Source: Methylobacterium sp. J-067 (GTDB lineage Bacteria > Pseudomonadota > Alphaproteobacteria > Rhizobiales > Beijerinckiaceae). Taken from it: DNA of 64,000 nt. The stretch is from positions 1 through 64,000 of the forward strand of contig NZ_JAKSXZ010000025.1 in assembly GCF_022829465.1 (NCBI RefSeq). Direction: 5' to 3'. The position numbers and the translations under genes are program-made. Position 1 is the stretch's first letter. Each line of letters opens with the position of its first letter. The notes under the pieces were generated by a model. That model saw only the letters and a program-made list of their open reading frames with translations, did not search any database and was not told the DNA's origin. Positions 55,702-64,000 of the stretch are shown here, one piece after another.

Positions 55702-58700
55702 CGGGGCGCGGGTGTCCGCAGGTCGAGGGTCAGGGGGAACTCGGCGCTCCCCTCCTCGGCCGGCATGGCGACGCGGCCCGGCGTGTGGCCGTTCGGCTGG
55801 AACCGGGCGAGGCGGCGCCCCTCGGCCTCGTAGGCGTTGACGGGATGGGTCTCGTAGTTGCGCCCGCCCGGATGGGCGACATGGTAGCGGCAGCCGCCCA
55901 GCGAGCGCCCGCTCCACGTGTCCAGGATGTCGAAGGTGAGCGGCGAGTGGGCGGGGATCGTCGGGTGCAGCGACGAGGCCGGCTGCCACGCCTTGAAGCG
56001 CAGGCCCGCCACCGCCTCCCCGGCCCGGCCGGTGCTCGTCATGGGCAGGCGGCGGCCGTTGCACGCGACGACGTGCCGGCCGGGGACGAAGCCCTCGACC
56101 TTGACCTGCAGACGCTCGACCGAACTGTCGACGAAGCGCACGGTGCCCCCGCTCGTCCCTTCCTCGCCCATCACGTGCCAGGGCTCCAGGGCCTGGCGCA
56201 GTTCGAGCCGCACCCCGCCCTGCTCCACGGTGCCGAAGACCGGGAAGCGGAACAGGGCCTGCGCCTCGAACGCCGTGGGATCGAAATCGTAGCCCGCCCC
56301 GCGCAGGTCTGCCAGCACGTCGAGGAAGTCCGCCCAGAGGAAATGGGGGAGCATGAAGCGATCGTGCAGGCTCGTGCCCCAGCGGACACAGCCCCCCTGC
56401 TGCGGCTCCCGCCACAGCCACGCGACCAGCGCCCGCAACAACAACTGCTGCGCGAGGGACATGCGCGCATCCGGCGGCATCTCGAAGGCGCGGAACTCCA
56501 GCAGGCCGAGGCGGCCGGTGGGGCCGTCCGGCGAGTAGAGCTTATCGATGCAGATCTCGGCCCGGTGGGTGTTGCCGGTGACGTCGATCAGGATGTTGCG
56601 GAACAGCCGGTCGACCAGCCAGCGGGGGATGTTGGGCGTGTCCGGCGCCGGCACCTGCGCCAGGGCGATCTCCAACTCGTAGAGGCCGTCGTGGCGGCCC
56701 TCGTCGATGCGCGGCGCCTGGCTCGTTGGGCCGATGTAGAGGCCGGAGAACAGGTAGGACAAGGCCGGGTGGCGCTGCCAGTAGAGCACGATGCTCTTGA
56801 GCAAGTCCGGCCGCCGCAGGAACGGCGAATCGTCCGGCGTGACGCCGCCGAGGACCACGTGGTTGCCGCCGCCCGTGCCGGTGTGGCGGCCGTCCGTCAT
56901 GAACTTCTCGGCGCCCAGCCGGGTCTGGCGGGCCTCCTCGTAGAGGTGGGTGGTGATGTCGACCGCCTCCCGCCAAGAGGCGGCCGGGTGGACGTTGATC
57001 TCGATGACGCCGGGATCGGGCGTGACCTTGATGAGCGACAGGCGCGGGTCGAAGGGCGGCTCGTAGCCCTCGACATGGATCGGCTGCTTCAGGTCGGCCG
57101 CCACGGCCTCGAGATGCGCCACGAGTTCGAGGTATTCGTCCGCCCGCTGGGTGGGGGGCATGAACACCCGGATCACCCCGTCGCGGGGCTCGACGGCCAG
57201 CGCTGTGCGCACGGCGACGCCGCTGATGCCCCCGCCGTTGGCGTGGGTCGCGGGCTTGCCCTCCGGCAGGGCGCCGCGGTCCTCCAGCGGGTCCTGCGGC
57301 TGGTAATAGGGGTAGTGCTCCGGCGGCACGTAGGGCAGCGAGGAGAGCGGCAGCCGGTAGCCCACGGGGGAATCGCCCGGCACGAGATGGGCGTGGCCAC
57401 GCCCGAACTCCCAGGCCTCCGAGATCCAGACGCGGTCGGCATCGCCGTCCTTGCCGGTGGGCAGGCTCGCCAGCGGCAGCACGTAGCCCGCCGCCTCCCC
57501 GAGGCCGCGCTCGTAGACCCGCTTGATCCGGGCGTCGAACTCGACGGAGCCCGAGGTCGCCGCCGCGACCGTCACGTTCACGGGCAGTTCGGCGCGCTTC
57601 TTCTCCCAGATCTCCCCGTCCTCGAAGGCGGGGAAGACGAAGCGTTCGAGGCCGAGCCGGGCGGCGAGCGCCTCCGCGAAGGCCTTGGCCTGGGTGATCG
57701 TCGCCGTGCCGGTCCCGCCCTCGGGGGCGATCAGGGCGGCGTCACGCCAGACGGGCTGGCCGTCCTTGCGCCAGTAGAGGGCGAAGGCCCAGCGCGGCAG
57801 GCTTTCGCCGGGATACCACTTGCCCTGGCCGTAATGGAGCAGCCCCCCTGGCCCGAAACGGTCGCGAAGCCGCCGGATCAGCTGGTCGGCCAAGCCGCGC
57901 TTGGTCGGGCCGACGGCGGAGATGTTCCACTCGGGCGCCTCGAAGTCGTCGATCGAGACGAAGGTGGGCTCGCCGCCCATGGTCAGGCGCACGTCCTGCT
58001 TGGCGAGGTCGGCATCGACCTTTTCGCCGAGCCGGTCCATCGCCGTCCAGACATCCTCGGAATAGGGCTTCGTCACCCGCGGCGCCTCGGCCACGCGGCT
58101 GAGGCTCATGGCGAAGTCGAAGGTCGTCTCGGCGGGCTCGGCGAGGCCGGAGATCGGCGCGGCCGAGCGGTAATGCGGCGTGGCGGCGAGGGGAATGTGC
58201 CCCTCCCCCGTGAGCAGGCCGGAGGTGGCGTCCATGCCGACCCAGCCGGCGCCGGGGATGTAGACCTCCGCCCAGGCATGGAGGTCGGTGAAGTCCTGGG
58301 AGGCGCCGGTCGGGCCGTCCACGGCGGTGGTGTCGGGCACGAGCTGGATCAGGTAGCCGGAGACGAACCGGGCCGCGAGGCCGATCCGGCGCAGCACCTG
58401 CACCAGCAGCCACGCCGAATCGCGGCAGGAGCCGCTCTTCAGGGTCAGGGTCTCGGCGGGGGTCTGCACCCCCGGCTCCATGCGCACGCCGTAGGCGATC
58501 TCGCCCGCGATGAGCGCGTTGAGGGCCACGAGGAACAGGACGGTGTTGGTCTCCGCCGGCAGGCGGGCGAGCAGCGCCTCGATCTCCGGCCCGTCCGCAT
58601 CGACGGGGACGAGATAGGGGGCGAGTTCCTCGCGCAGGTCCGGGTCGTAGGCGAAGCCCCGCGTCTGCGCGTAATCCTCCACGAAGAAGTCGAACGGGTT

Positions 58701-58964
58701 GATCACCGCCATCTCGGCGGTGAGATCGACCTCGATCCGCAGCTCGTCGGTCTTCTCGGGGAAGACGAGGCGGGCGAGCCAGTTGCCGCTCGGATCCTGC
58801 TGCCAGTTGATGAAGTGGTTCTGCGGCGTGACCTTCAGGGCGTAGGCGGGCACCTGCGTGCGCGCATGCGGCGCCGGCCGCAGGCGGATCACCTGGGGGC
58901 CGAGCCCGATCGGCCGGTCGTAGCGGTAATGCGTGACGTGGTGCAGGGCGACTTTGATCGACAC
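55698..58964 (-). CDS. Transglutaminase plus DUF2126 protein
   Basis: Large 1088-aa protein. Residues 1-290 form a transglutaminase domain (start [18 protein letters not shown]180 in GSCRDSAW, H229 in DLHAWAE, D245 in GMDATSG). The remaining 800 residues are DUF2126, with [45 protein letters not shown] and [15 protein letters not shown] 58964 is the start supported by homology, with GGAG upstream. First gene of the cluster; overlaps the ATP-grasp gene by 4 bp. Cytoplasmic, no signal peptide. Confidence 0.9.
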   Translation of the reverse strand: MSIKVALHHVTHYRYDRPIGLGPQVIRLRPAPHARTQVPAYALKVTPQNHFINWQQDPSGNWLARLVFPEKTDELRIEVDLTAEMAVINPFDFFVEDYAQTRGFAYDPDLREELAPYLVPVDADGPEIEALLARLPAETNTVLFLVALNALIAGEIAYGVRMEPGVQTPAETLTLKSGSCRDSAWLLVQVLRRIGLAARFVSGYLIQLVPDTTAVDGPTGASQDFTDLHAWAEVYIPGAGWVGMDATSGLLTGEGHIPLAATPHYRSAAPISGLAEPAETTFDFAMSLSRVAEAPRVTKPYSEDVWTAMDRLGEKVDADLAKQDVRLTMGGEPTFVSIDDFEAPEWNISAVGPTKRGLADQLIRRLRDRFGPGGLLHYGQGKWYPGESLPRWAFALYWRKDGQPVWRDAALIAPEGGTGTATITQAKAFAEALAARLGLERFVFPAFEDGEIWEKKRAELPVNVTVAAATSGSVEFDARIKRVYERGLGEAAGYVLPLASLPTGKDGDADRVWISEAWEFGRGHAHLVPGDSPVGYRLPLSSLPYVPPEHYPYYQPQDPLEDRGALPEGKPATHANGGGISGVAVRTALAVEPRDGVIRVFMPPTQRADEYLELVAHLEAVAADLKQPIHVEGYEPPFDPRLSLIKVTPDPGVIEINVHPAASWREAVDITTHLYEEARQTRLGAEKFMTDGRHTGTGGGNHVVLGGVTPDDSPFLRRPDLLKSIVLYWQRHPALSYLFSGLYIGPTSQAPRIDEGRHDGLYELEIALAQVPAPDTPNIPRWLVDRLFRNILIDVTGNTHRAEICIDKLYSPDGPTGRLGLLEFRAFEMPPDARMSLAQQLLLRALVAWLWREPQQGGCVRWGTSLHDRFMLPHFLWADFLDVLADLRGAGYDFDPTAFEAQALFRFPVFGTVEQGGVRLELRQALEPWHVMGEEGTSGGTVRFVDSSVERLQVKVEGFVPGRHVVACNGRRLPMTSTGRAGEAVAGLRFKAWQPASSLHPTIPAHSPLTFDILDTWSGRSLGGCRYHVAHPGGRNYETHPVNAYEAEGRRLARFQPNGHTPGRVAMPAEEGSAEFPLTLDLRTPAPR

Positions 58965-59169
58965 GGGGGCTCCGTCACACAGGATGTCGCACACAGGATC
59001 TCGGACGGGTGGCGCGGACCGGACCCGGCACCCTCCGGTTATGCGGCAAGCCCACGTTGCAAAGCAATTTCCGTGCGGGGATGGTGGGCCCGCGCTCCGG
59101 CAGGAACTTTGCCTTACTCCTCCGCTTGACCGCGCGGGGCCGGCGTGCCGGCCCCTGGGACCCCGGACC

Positions 59170-60354
59170 ATGAAGATCTTCCAGTGTCAGGCCTGCGACC
59201 AGCCGGTCACCTTCGAGGCGACCGGCTGCGAGAGCTGTGAGCGGCGCCTCGGCTATGTCTGCGCCCGGCACGAGGTCTCGGCGCTGGAGCCCGCCGGCTT
59301 CTCGGCGCATCCGCGGATGGGCGGCGCGCAGATCTTCCACGCCTATGCCGATTCCGGGCCGCGCTACCGCTATTGCCAGAACGCCGTCGGGAACGCCTGC
59401 AACTGGCTGGTGCCGGAGGGCAGCCCGGACATCTTCTGCACCTGCTGCCGCCACAACCGCGTGGTGCCCGACCTCACCCTGCCGTGGAACCTCGTCCGCT
59501 GGCGCCAGATCGAGGCGGCCAAGCACCGGCTGTTCTACTCGCTCTTGCGCCTCGAACTGCCGCTGGCCACCCGCGAGCAATACACGGACGGGCTCGCCTT
59601 CGACTTCCTGGCCGACCCCTCCGAGGTGAACGCCGCCGGGGCGCCCGTGCTGACGGGGCACATCAACGGCCTCATCACCATGAACATCGCGGAGGCGGAC
59701 GACGTCGAGCGCGAGCGGCGCCGGATCCTGTTCGGCGAGCATTACCGCACCCTGCTCGGGCATTTCCGCCACGAGATCGGGCATTATTTCTGGTACCTGC
59801 TGGTGATGAACAGCCCGGTCGAGGAGACTTTCAGGGACCTGTTCGGGGACGAGCGGCGCAACTACGTCCAGGCCCTGCGGACCCATTACGCCGGGGGCGC
59901 CCCGCCCGATTGGGAGGGCAGCTACGTCTCGGCCTACGCCACCGCCCATCCGTGGGAGGATTTCGCCGAGACCTTCGCCCACTACCTGCACATCGTCGAC
60001 ACGATCGAGACCGCCTCGACCTTCGAGCTGCATGTGCGGCCGCGCCTGCGCCATGGCCCCCAGGCGCCGACGGTGATCGATTTCGACCCCTACGACACGG
60101 CCGACCTCGACCGGCTGATCGAGGCGTGGCTGCCGCTGACCTACGCGGTGAATTCCCTGTCGAGCAGCATGGGCCAGCCGGCGCTCTACCCGTTCAAGCT
60201 GACGCCGGCGGTGATCGCCAAGCTCGCCTTCGTCCACGAGCGCATCTACTCCGCCCGGGTCGGCGTGATGCCCACCCCCGACGAGGCCGAGGCGGACATC
60301 CTCCGCGCGGTCATCACCGGCCTCCGCCAGAAGGTCGCCGCGCCGACAGTGTGA
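59170..60354 (+). CDS. Putative zinc-binding metallopeptidase
   Basis: A 394-aa protein of the putative zinc-binding metallopeptidase family. An N-terminal zinc ribbon-like part ([23 protein letters not shown]) and a second set ([19 protein letters not shown]) precede the peptidase domain with HEIGHYFWY (HExxH) and a downstream [15 protein letters not shown] supplying a third ligand. It is transcribed divergently from the transglutaminase/ATP-grasp cluster, 205 bp away; this family often accompanies such clusters, so a shared role is plausible. Confidence 0.85.
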   Translation: MKIFQCQACDQPVTFEATGCESCERRLGYVCARHEVSALEPAGFSAHPRMGGAQIFHAYADSGPRYRYCQNAVGNACNWLVPEGSPDIFCTCCRHNRVVPDLTLPWNLVRWRQIEAAKHRLFYSLLRLELPLATREQYTDGLAFDFLADPSEVNAAGAPVLTGHINGLITMNIAEADDVERERRRILFGEHYRTLLGHFRHEIGHYFWYLLVMNSPVEETFRDLFGDERRNYVQALRTHYAGGAPPDWEGSYVSAYATAHPWEDFAETFAHYLHIVDTIETASTFELHVRPRLRHGPQAPTVIDFDPYDTADLDRLIEAWLPLTYAVNSLSSSMGQPALYPFKLTPAVIAKLAFVHERIYSARVGVMPTPDEAEADILRAVITGLRQKVAAPTV

Positions 60355-60361
60355 GGGGGGA

Positions 60362-60721
60362 TCACTGACGCGGGCGCGGAAGCGGCTTCAGGGTGATGAA
60401 GCGGGCCGTCCTCGACGCGTCGGCCTCATCGACTTGCCAGACGGTCCTGACCCGAGGGGCGGGTCCCCTAACGGCGGCCAAGGGCCCTTCGAAGTAGAGC
60501 TTCACGGCCCGGTGCGCCTGCACCCAGCCCCGAAAGTTGCTGTGCCGGCTATGGTCGAACAGAGCCCGGGTCAGGTCGTCCGGCTTGCCGGGTTCGAAGC
60601 CGAATGCCGCGAGAAAACGACACTTCGCGGCGCCATCCCTGTGATCGGGGTTGAGCAGGTAGTCCGTAATCTTGGCCGGGGCGATGTGAAACCTTCGCGG
60701 CCACTCGTCCCAATCCGTCAC
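60362..60721 (-). CDS. DUF6883-like protein
   Basis: A 119-aa cytoplasmic protein. ITDYLLNPDHRDGAAKCRFL then AAFGFEPGKPDDL is the recognisable DUF6883 pattern, a small domain found next to or inside toxin-type proteins. The C-terminal half has VKLYFEGPLAAVRG and TVWQVDEADASRTARFITL strands. Its ATG overlaps the stop of the DUF4926 gene by 4 bp, so the two are one unit. Function unknown; a two-gene toxin/immunity-like module is possible but not shown. Confidence 0.7.
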   Translation of the reverse strand: MTDWDEWPRRFHIAPAKITDYLLNPDHRDGAAKCRFLAAFGFEPGKPDDLTRALFDHSRHSNFRGWVQAHRAVKLYFEGPLAAVRGPAPRVRTVWQVDEADASRTARFITLKPLPRPRQ

Positions 60722-60981
60722 CTCGCCGCGCGCTCCACGAGGCGTAGGGCGGCGGCATCGACAGTCGCGAGTGTATCAACCGGATCGGTGAACTCGACTT
60801 CGAAGGCCTCGCCATCGGCGTAGATCGCCACGACGGTTCCGGTGGCGCCTTCCGGCACCACTAGGTCGTCATCCCCCGCGACGGGCCGGAGCACACGCAC
60901 GCGGTCGAGTTCGCGCACGGGCTCGTCGAGTCCGCGGTCGCCGTAAGCAGGCGTCGTCGATGTCGTCAGCCGTACACCCAT
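60718..60981 (-). CDS. DUF4926-like protein
   Basis: An 87-aa protein with a small beta-barrel pattern: LDRVRVLRPVAGDDDLVVPE, GATGTVVAIYADGEAFEVEF, then DPVDTLATVDAAALRLV. This matches the DUF4926 family (SH3-like barrel), commonly encoded directly before DUF6883 genes. Overlaps the downstream gene by 4 bp. Role unknown. Confidence 0.75.
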   Translation of the reverse strand: MGVRLTTSTTPAYGDRGLDEPVRELDRVRVLRPVAGDDDLVVPEGATGTVVAIYADGEAFEVEFTDPVDTLATVDAAALRLVERAAR

Positions 60982-61020
60982 GCCGCGGAGAATAATCCTT
61001 CCCCGGCCGAATGCAACGCG

Positions 61021-61479
61021 TCACCCCCGCCGCCCCTCGGCAAAGGCCCGGAACGCCTCCAGCGTCTCGGCGCTGACATGGTGCTCGATGCCCTCGGCGT
61101 CGCGGCGGGCGGTCTCGGGGCTGACGCCGAGGGCGCAGAGGAAGCGCTCCACGATGCGGTGGCGCTCCCGCGCCTCGCCCGCGAGCCGCTTGCCGGCTTC
61201 CGTCAGGAACACCCCGCGATAGGGCCGCTGCTGCACCAGCCCCTCGTCGCACAGGCGCTTCAGCATCTTGGCGACGGTCGGCTGCGCCACCCCGAGGCGG
61301 GCCGCGATGTCCACCTGCCGCGCCTCGCCGCCGTCGCCGATCAGGTCGTCGATCAGCTCGACGTAATCCTCGACCAGTTCCAGCCGCCGCGCCTCGCGCG
61401 CCTGCCGGAAGCTCTCGACATGGCGCTCGGGATCGACGAGCGCGGTCTCGTTCCGGCCGGAGGAGTCCGCTTCCTGCAT
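61021..61479 (-). CDS. mntR: Manganese-responsive regulator MntR
   Basis: DtxR-family metalloregulator of 152 aa. An N-terminal winged HTH ([22 protein letters not shown]) and a metal-binding dimer domain with [16 protein letters not shown], including the conserved E and HH ligands. It is divergent from mntH, 140 bp away, and probably represses that gene when Mn(II) is sufficient, through the dyad at 61585. The start at 61479 gives [11 protein letters not shown]; an ATG at 61527 is less likely. Confidence 0.92.
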   Translation of the reverse strand: MQEADSSGRNETALVDPERHVESFRQAREARRLELVEDYVELIDDLIGDGGEARQVDIAARLGVAQPTVAKMLKRLCDEGLVQQRPYRGVFLTEAGKRLAGEARERHRIVERFLCALGVSPETARRDAEGIEHHVSAETLEAFRAFAEGRRG

Positions 61480-61584
61480 CCGATCGCCTCCGTCCGAGCC
61501 CCACCCCGTCCTTAGAGCGAGCGCCAAGCCCGTTGCAATCCGCCAAGCCGGTGAAAGCCCTTGCCGCGAGCCTCGGCTTTTCTA

Positions 61585-61600
61585 TATAGCCGATGCTATA
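61585..61600. promoter_or_regulatory. Candidate MntR box of mntH
   Basis: TATAGC-CGAT-GCTATA is a perfect 6-bp dyad with a 4-bp centre. It matches the core ATAGC-N4-GCTAT of enterobacterial MntR sites. It lies 20 bp before the chosen mntH start and covers ATG 61593, which argues against that ATG. Confidence 0.6.
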
Positions 61601-61619
61601 CGAAGAGGATTGGACGGGC

Positions 61620-62948
61620 ATGGCGGCAGGCGATCTCGCCGTGGCGGAGAAGCGGGCCGAGGGCGCGCTCAGCCGTTCGACGGAGGACGGCATCCGCGCC
61701 GTGCTCGATGGGCGGCCGGGCGGGCGCGCCCGGTTCCTGCTCTTCGCGGGGCCGGCGGTGACGGCCTCCATCGCCTACATGGACCCCGGCAACTTCGCGA
61801 CGAACATCCAGGCCGGCGCCCGCTACGGCTACAGCCTGCTCTGGGTGGTGCTGGCGGCGAACCTGACCGCGATGCTGTTCCAGGCCCTCTCGGCCCGGCT
61901 CGGGATCGTCACCGGCAAGCATCTCGCCGAGCATTGCCGCGAGGCCATGCCCCGCCCCTGGCGGCTGGCCGCCTGGGGCGTCAGCGAGATCGCGGCGATG
62001 GCGACCGACCTCGCAGAGTTCCTGGGCGGGGCCATCGGCCTGTCGCTCCTCGCCGGCATCCCGCTGATGGCGGGGATGGCGATCACGGCGGTGGTCACCT
62101 ACGCGATCCTGATGCTGGAGAACCGGGGGTTCCGGCCGCTGGAGATCGCCATCGGCGCGATGGTCGGCACGATCGGGCTCTGCTACGCGGCGGAATTGCT
62201 GATCGCCCCCGTCGCCTGGGGCGAGGCGGCCAAGGGGCTCGTCACCCCGAGGATTCCCGACGCCGAGGCCCTGACCATCGCGGTCGGGATCATCGGCGCC
62301 ACGGTGATGCCCCACGCCCTGTTCCTGCATTCCGGCCTGACCCAGGGGCGCGGCGCCCCGCGCAACGAGGCCGACCGCCGTCTCCTCGTGCGCTTCTCCG
62401 ACCGGGAGGTGCTGATCGCCCTGGCGCTGGCGGGCCTCGTCAACATGGCGATGGTGATCACGGCGGCCTCGGCCTTCCATGCCGGCCACAGCGAGGTGGC
62501 CGAGATCCAGGAGGCGTACAAGACGCTGACGCCCCTGCTCGGCCCGGCGGCGGCGGGGGCCTTCCTCGTCTCGCTCATCGCCTCGGGCGTGTCGTCCTCG
62601 GTGGTGGGCACGCTGGCCGGGCAGATGGTGATGCAGGGCTTCACCGGCTGGCGGATTCCCCTCCTCGTCCGCCGCCTCGCCACCATGGTCCCGGCCTTCG
62701 TCGTGGTCGCGGCGGGGGTCGATCCGACGCGGGCGCTGGTGCTGAGCCAGGTGGTGCTGTCGCTCGCCCTGCCGGTACCGATGATCGCCCTCGTGGTGTT
62801 CACGAGCCGGACCAGCGTGATGGGGTCCTTCGCCAACGGACCCTGGACCAGGGCCGCCGCCACCGCCGGGGCGGCGGTGGTGCTGGCGCTCAACGTGGTG
62901 CTGCTCGCCCAGGCGTTCGGGGTGCCGGTGCCGGGGTTGGCGGATTAG
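61620..62948 (+). CDS. mntH: Nramp-type manganese transporter MntH
   Basis: Proton-coupled Mn(II) importer of 442 aa with 11 spans. The Nramp signatures are MDPGNFATNIQ (TM1, metal-binding Asp/Asn) and ATVMPHALFLHS (TM6, Met-Pro-His). ATG 61620 is chosen because ATG 61593 sits inside the operator dyad. It is divergent from mntR and convergent with the CoA-transferase gene, with overlapping stop codons (TTA/TAG). Confidence 0.95.
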   Translation: MAAGDLAVAEKRAEGALSRSTEDGIRAVLDGRPGGRARFLLFAGPAVTASIAYMDPGNFATNIQAGARYGYSLLWVVLAANLTAMLFQALSARLGIVTGKHLAEHCREAMPRPWRLAAWGVSEIAAMATDLAEFLGGAIGLSLLAGIPLMAGMAITAVVTYAILMLENRGFRPLEIAIGAMVGTIGLCYAAELLIAPVAWGEAAKGLVTPRIPDAEALTIAVGIIGATVMPHALFLHSGLTQGRGAPRNEADRRLLVRFSDREVLIALALAGLVNMAMVITAASAFHAGHSEVAEIQEAYKTLTPLLGPAAAGAFLVSLIASGVSSSVVGTLAGQMVMQGFTGWRIPLLVRRLATMVPAFVVVAAGVDPTRALVLSQVVLSLALPVPMIALVVFTSRTSVMGSFANGPWTRAAATAGAAVVLALNVVLLAQAFGVPVPGLAD

Positions 62949-64000
62949 GCCGCCGACGCGACGGCGGGGGAGATGCGCTTGCGGGCCTTCCGGTCCTCCG
63001 TGCTGCTGACGAAGGCCTGTGCCTCCTCCTTGCGCTCGAAGACGTGCGGCGCCACCCCGCGCTTCGTCAGGGCCTCCTCCATCTTCAGGCGCAGGAAGGC
63101 GCTCGTCGCGTAGCGGGTGGTGGTCGCGTAGTAGTTCGCCTGGAGATACTGGATCATCCCGGCGTAATCGTCGACGAGGTTGTCGTTCAGGCGGAACCCG
63201 TCGTGGTTGATCACGGCGTTGACCCGCTGGCCCGCCTTCCGGCACGCGTCCACGATGGTGAGGCGCAACTCGTCCATGTCGCCCTTCACCCGGCAGTACC
63301 AGCCTTCCAGGTTGACGAAGAGGATGTTGCGCTCGCCGTCGTAGCTCACCCGCGACTTCAGATCGAGGTTGAGCAGGTCGGAGGCCAGCTCCATCGGCTC
63401 CTCGCGAAAGATGCGCGGGTCCATCGGCACGGGGCTGCGCACTACGGGGGCGAAATCCATGTGGGCGAGGATGTCGCGCTCGACGTCGATGCCCGGCGCC
63501 ACCTCGATCAGTTCCAGCCCCTCCGGCGTCAATTGGAAGACGCAGCGCTCCGTCACGTAGAGCACCGGTTGCGAGCGCTGCACGGCGTAGGGGCCGGAGA
63601 AGGTGTTCTGCTGCACCGCCGTCACGAACTTGCGCGCCCGGCCCTCCGTGACGATGCGCAACTGCCCGTCCTCGACGGCGATCTCCAGCCCGCCGGCGGT
63701 GAAGGTGCCTGCGAAGACCACGGTGCGGGCGTTCTGCGAGATGTTGATGAAGCCGCCGCAGCCGTTCAGCTTGCCGCCGAACTTCGAGGTGTTGACGTTG
63801 CCGAGGGCGTCGCACTCGGCCATGCCGAGGCAGGTCATGTCGAGGCCGCCGCCGTCGTAGAAGTCGAACATCTGGTTCTGGTCGATGATGCAGTCGGCGT
63901 TCGTGGCCGCGCCGAAGCTCGACCCCGAGGCGAGGACGCCGCCCACCGCCCCCGCCTCGGTGGTGAGGGTGATGTAGGGGGTGACCTTCTCCTCGTTCGC
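62945..64000 (-). CDS. Acyl-CoA:acetate/3-ketoacid CoA-transferase (cut by window end)
   Basis: C-terminal 351 codons of a family I CoA-transferase related to YdiF / propionate CoA-transferase. The N-terminal part lies beyond the window. Visible: TTEAGAVGG near the edge (Glu is the probable covalent CoA carrier), GAATNADCIIDQNQMFDFYD, GGGLDMTCLGMAECD, FGGKLNGCGGFINISQ and LIEVAPGIDVERDILAHM. The last 140 residues extend beyond the usual CoA-transferase core and are ordinary in composition. Its stop overlaps that of mntH. Acyl specificity cannot be assigned. Confidence 0.88.
   Translation of the reverse strand, partial: ANEEKVTPYITLTTEAGAVGGVLASGSSFGAATNADCIIDQNQMFDFYDGGGLDMTCLGMAECDALGNVNTSKFGGKLNGCGGFINISQNARTVVFAGTFTAGGLEIAVEDGQLRIVTEGRARKFVTAVQQNTFSGPYAVQRSQPVLYVTERCVFQLTPEGLELIEVAPGIDVERDILAHMDFAPVVRSPVPMDPRIFREEPMELASDLLNLDLKSRVSYDGERNILFVNLEGWYCRVKGDMDELRLTIVDACRKAGQRVNAVINHDGFRLNDNLVDDYAGMIQYLQANYYATTTRYATSAFLRLKMEEALTKRGVAPHVFERKEEAQAFVSSTEDRKARKRISPAVASAA

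Noticed and set aside
55785..59129. 1,114-codon open frame antisense to the DUF2126-transglutaminase gene
   Set aside because: Same shadow effect; the minus-strand protein has complete domains and a catalytic triad.

Overview
The window is GC-rich, gene-dense bacterial chromosome, most likely from an alphaproteobacterium of the order Hyphomicrobiales (Rhizobiales), and best compatible with a methylotroph of the Methylobacterium/Methylorubrum type. The evidence is the ntrYX-hfq-hflX order, a TrcR (DUF1013) cell-cycle regulator, a class I lysyl-tRNA synthetase, a periplasmic formate dehydrogenase cluster, and a methanol-metabolism-type c cytochrome. The genus is inference; the class is well supported. 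No phage, IS transposase or CRISPR array was seen.

Layout. 0.3-7.8 kb is a housekeeping run on the minus strand: rlpA, a D-Ala-D-Ala carboxypeptidase, tmk, holB, metG, tatD and an MBL hydrolase (positions 1-273 hold nothing I recognise). 8.1-13.3 kb has a ParA/ribbon-helix-helix pair, a PAS protein, an acyl-CoA ligase, a 46-residue membrane peptide and an exported alpha/beta hydrolase. 13.4-18.8 kb has a TonB-dependent siderophore receptor convergent with a PhnCDE-like ABC importer that resembles the putative selenate subtype. 18.9-26.1 kb has a small His/Arg-rich exported protein, an adenylate cyclase coupled to hflX, then hfq, ntrX and ntrY. A selenocysteine tRNA lies at 26.3 kb. 26.4-31.1 kb holds small exported and DUF4170 proteins, prs, an alpha/beta hydrolase that appears to start with ATC, a lower-GC lipoprotein, a chemoreceptor relic and trcR. 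31.1-36.2 kb holds an aconitase-family enzyme in an operon with an MFS carrier, a protease-like protein with a replaced serine, and a DUF3309 peptide. 36.4-41.1 kb holds an MNT/HEPN toxin-antitoxin pair with a broken HEPN gene and the cysA-cysW-cysT-sulfate-binding-protein operon. 41.2-51.6 kb holds a NepR-like gene, formate dehydrogenase subunits A, B and C, fdhE, an MxaD-like protein, lysyl-tRNA synthetase and the methanol-associated cytochrome. 51.6-60.4 kb has a MazE/MazF pair, a three-gene transglutaminase / ATP-grasp / alpha-E cluster and a zinc peptidase. 60.4-64 kb has a DUF6883/DUF4926 pair, mntR, mntH and a CoA-transferase cut by the window end.

The main result is a selenium theme. 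The formate dehydrogenase alpha subunit looks like two ORFs split by TGA, but that TGA sits at the active-site selenocysteine position and is followed 11 nt later by a bacterial SECIS-type hairpin with a bulged U and a GU-containing loop. The tRNA that reads it (anticodon TCA) lies 16 kb away in the same window, and a candidate oxyanion/selenate importer is also present. Together with FdhE, a di-heme b-type subunit and two palindromic intergenic repeats inside the cluster, this describes a membrane-associated formate oxidation module that a simple gene caller would report as broken.
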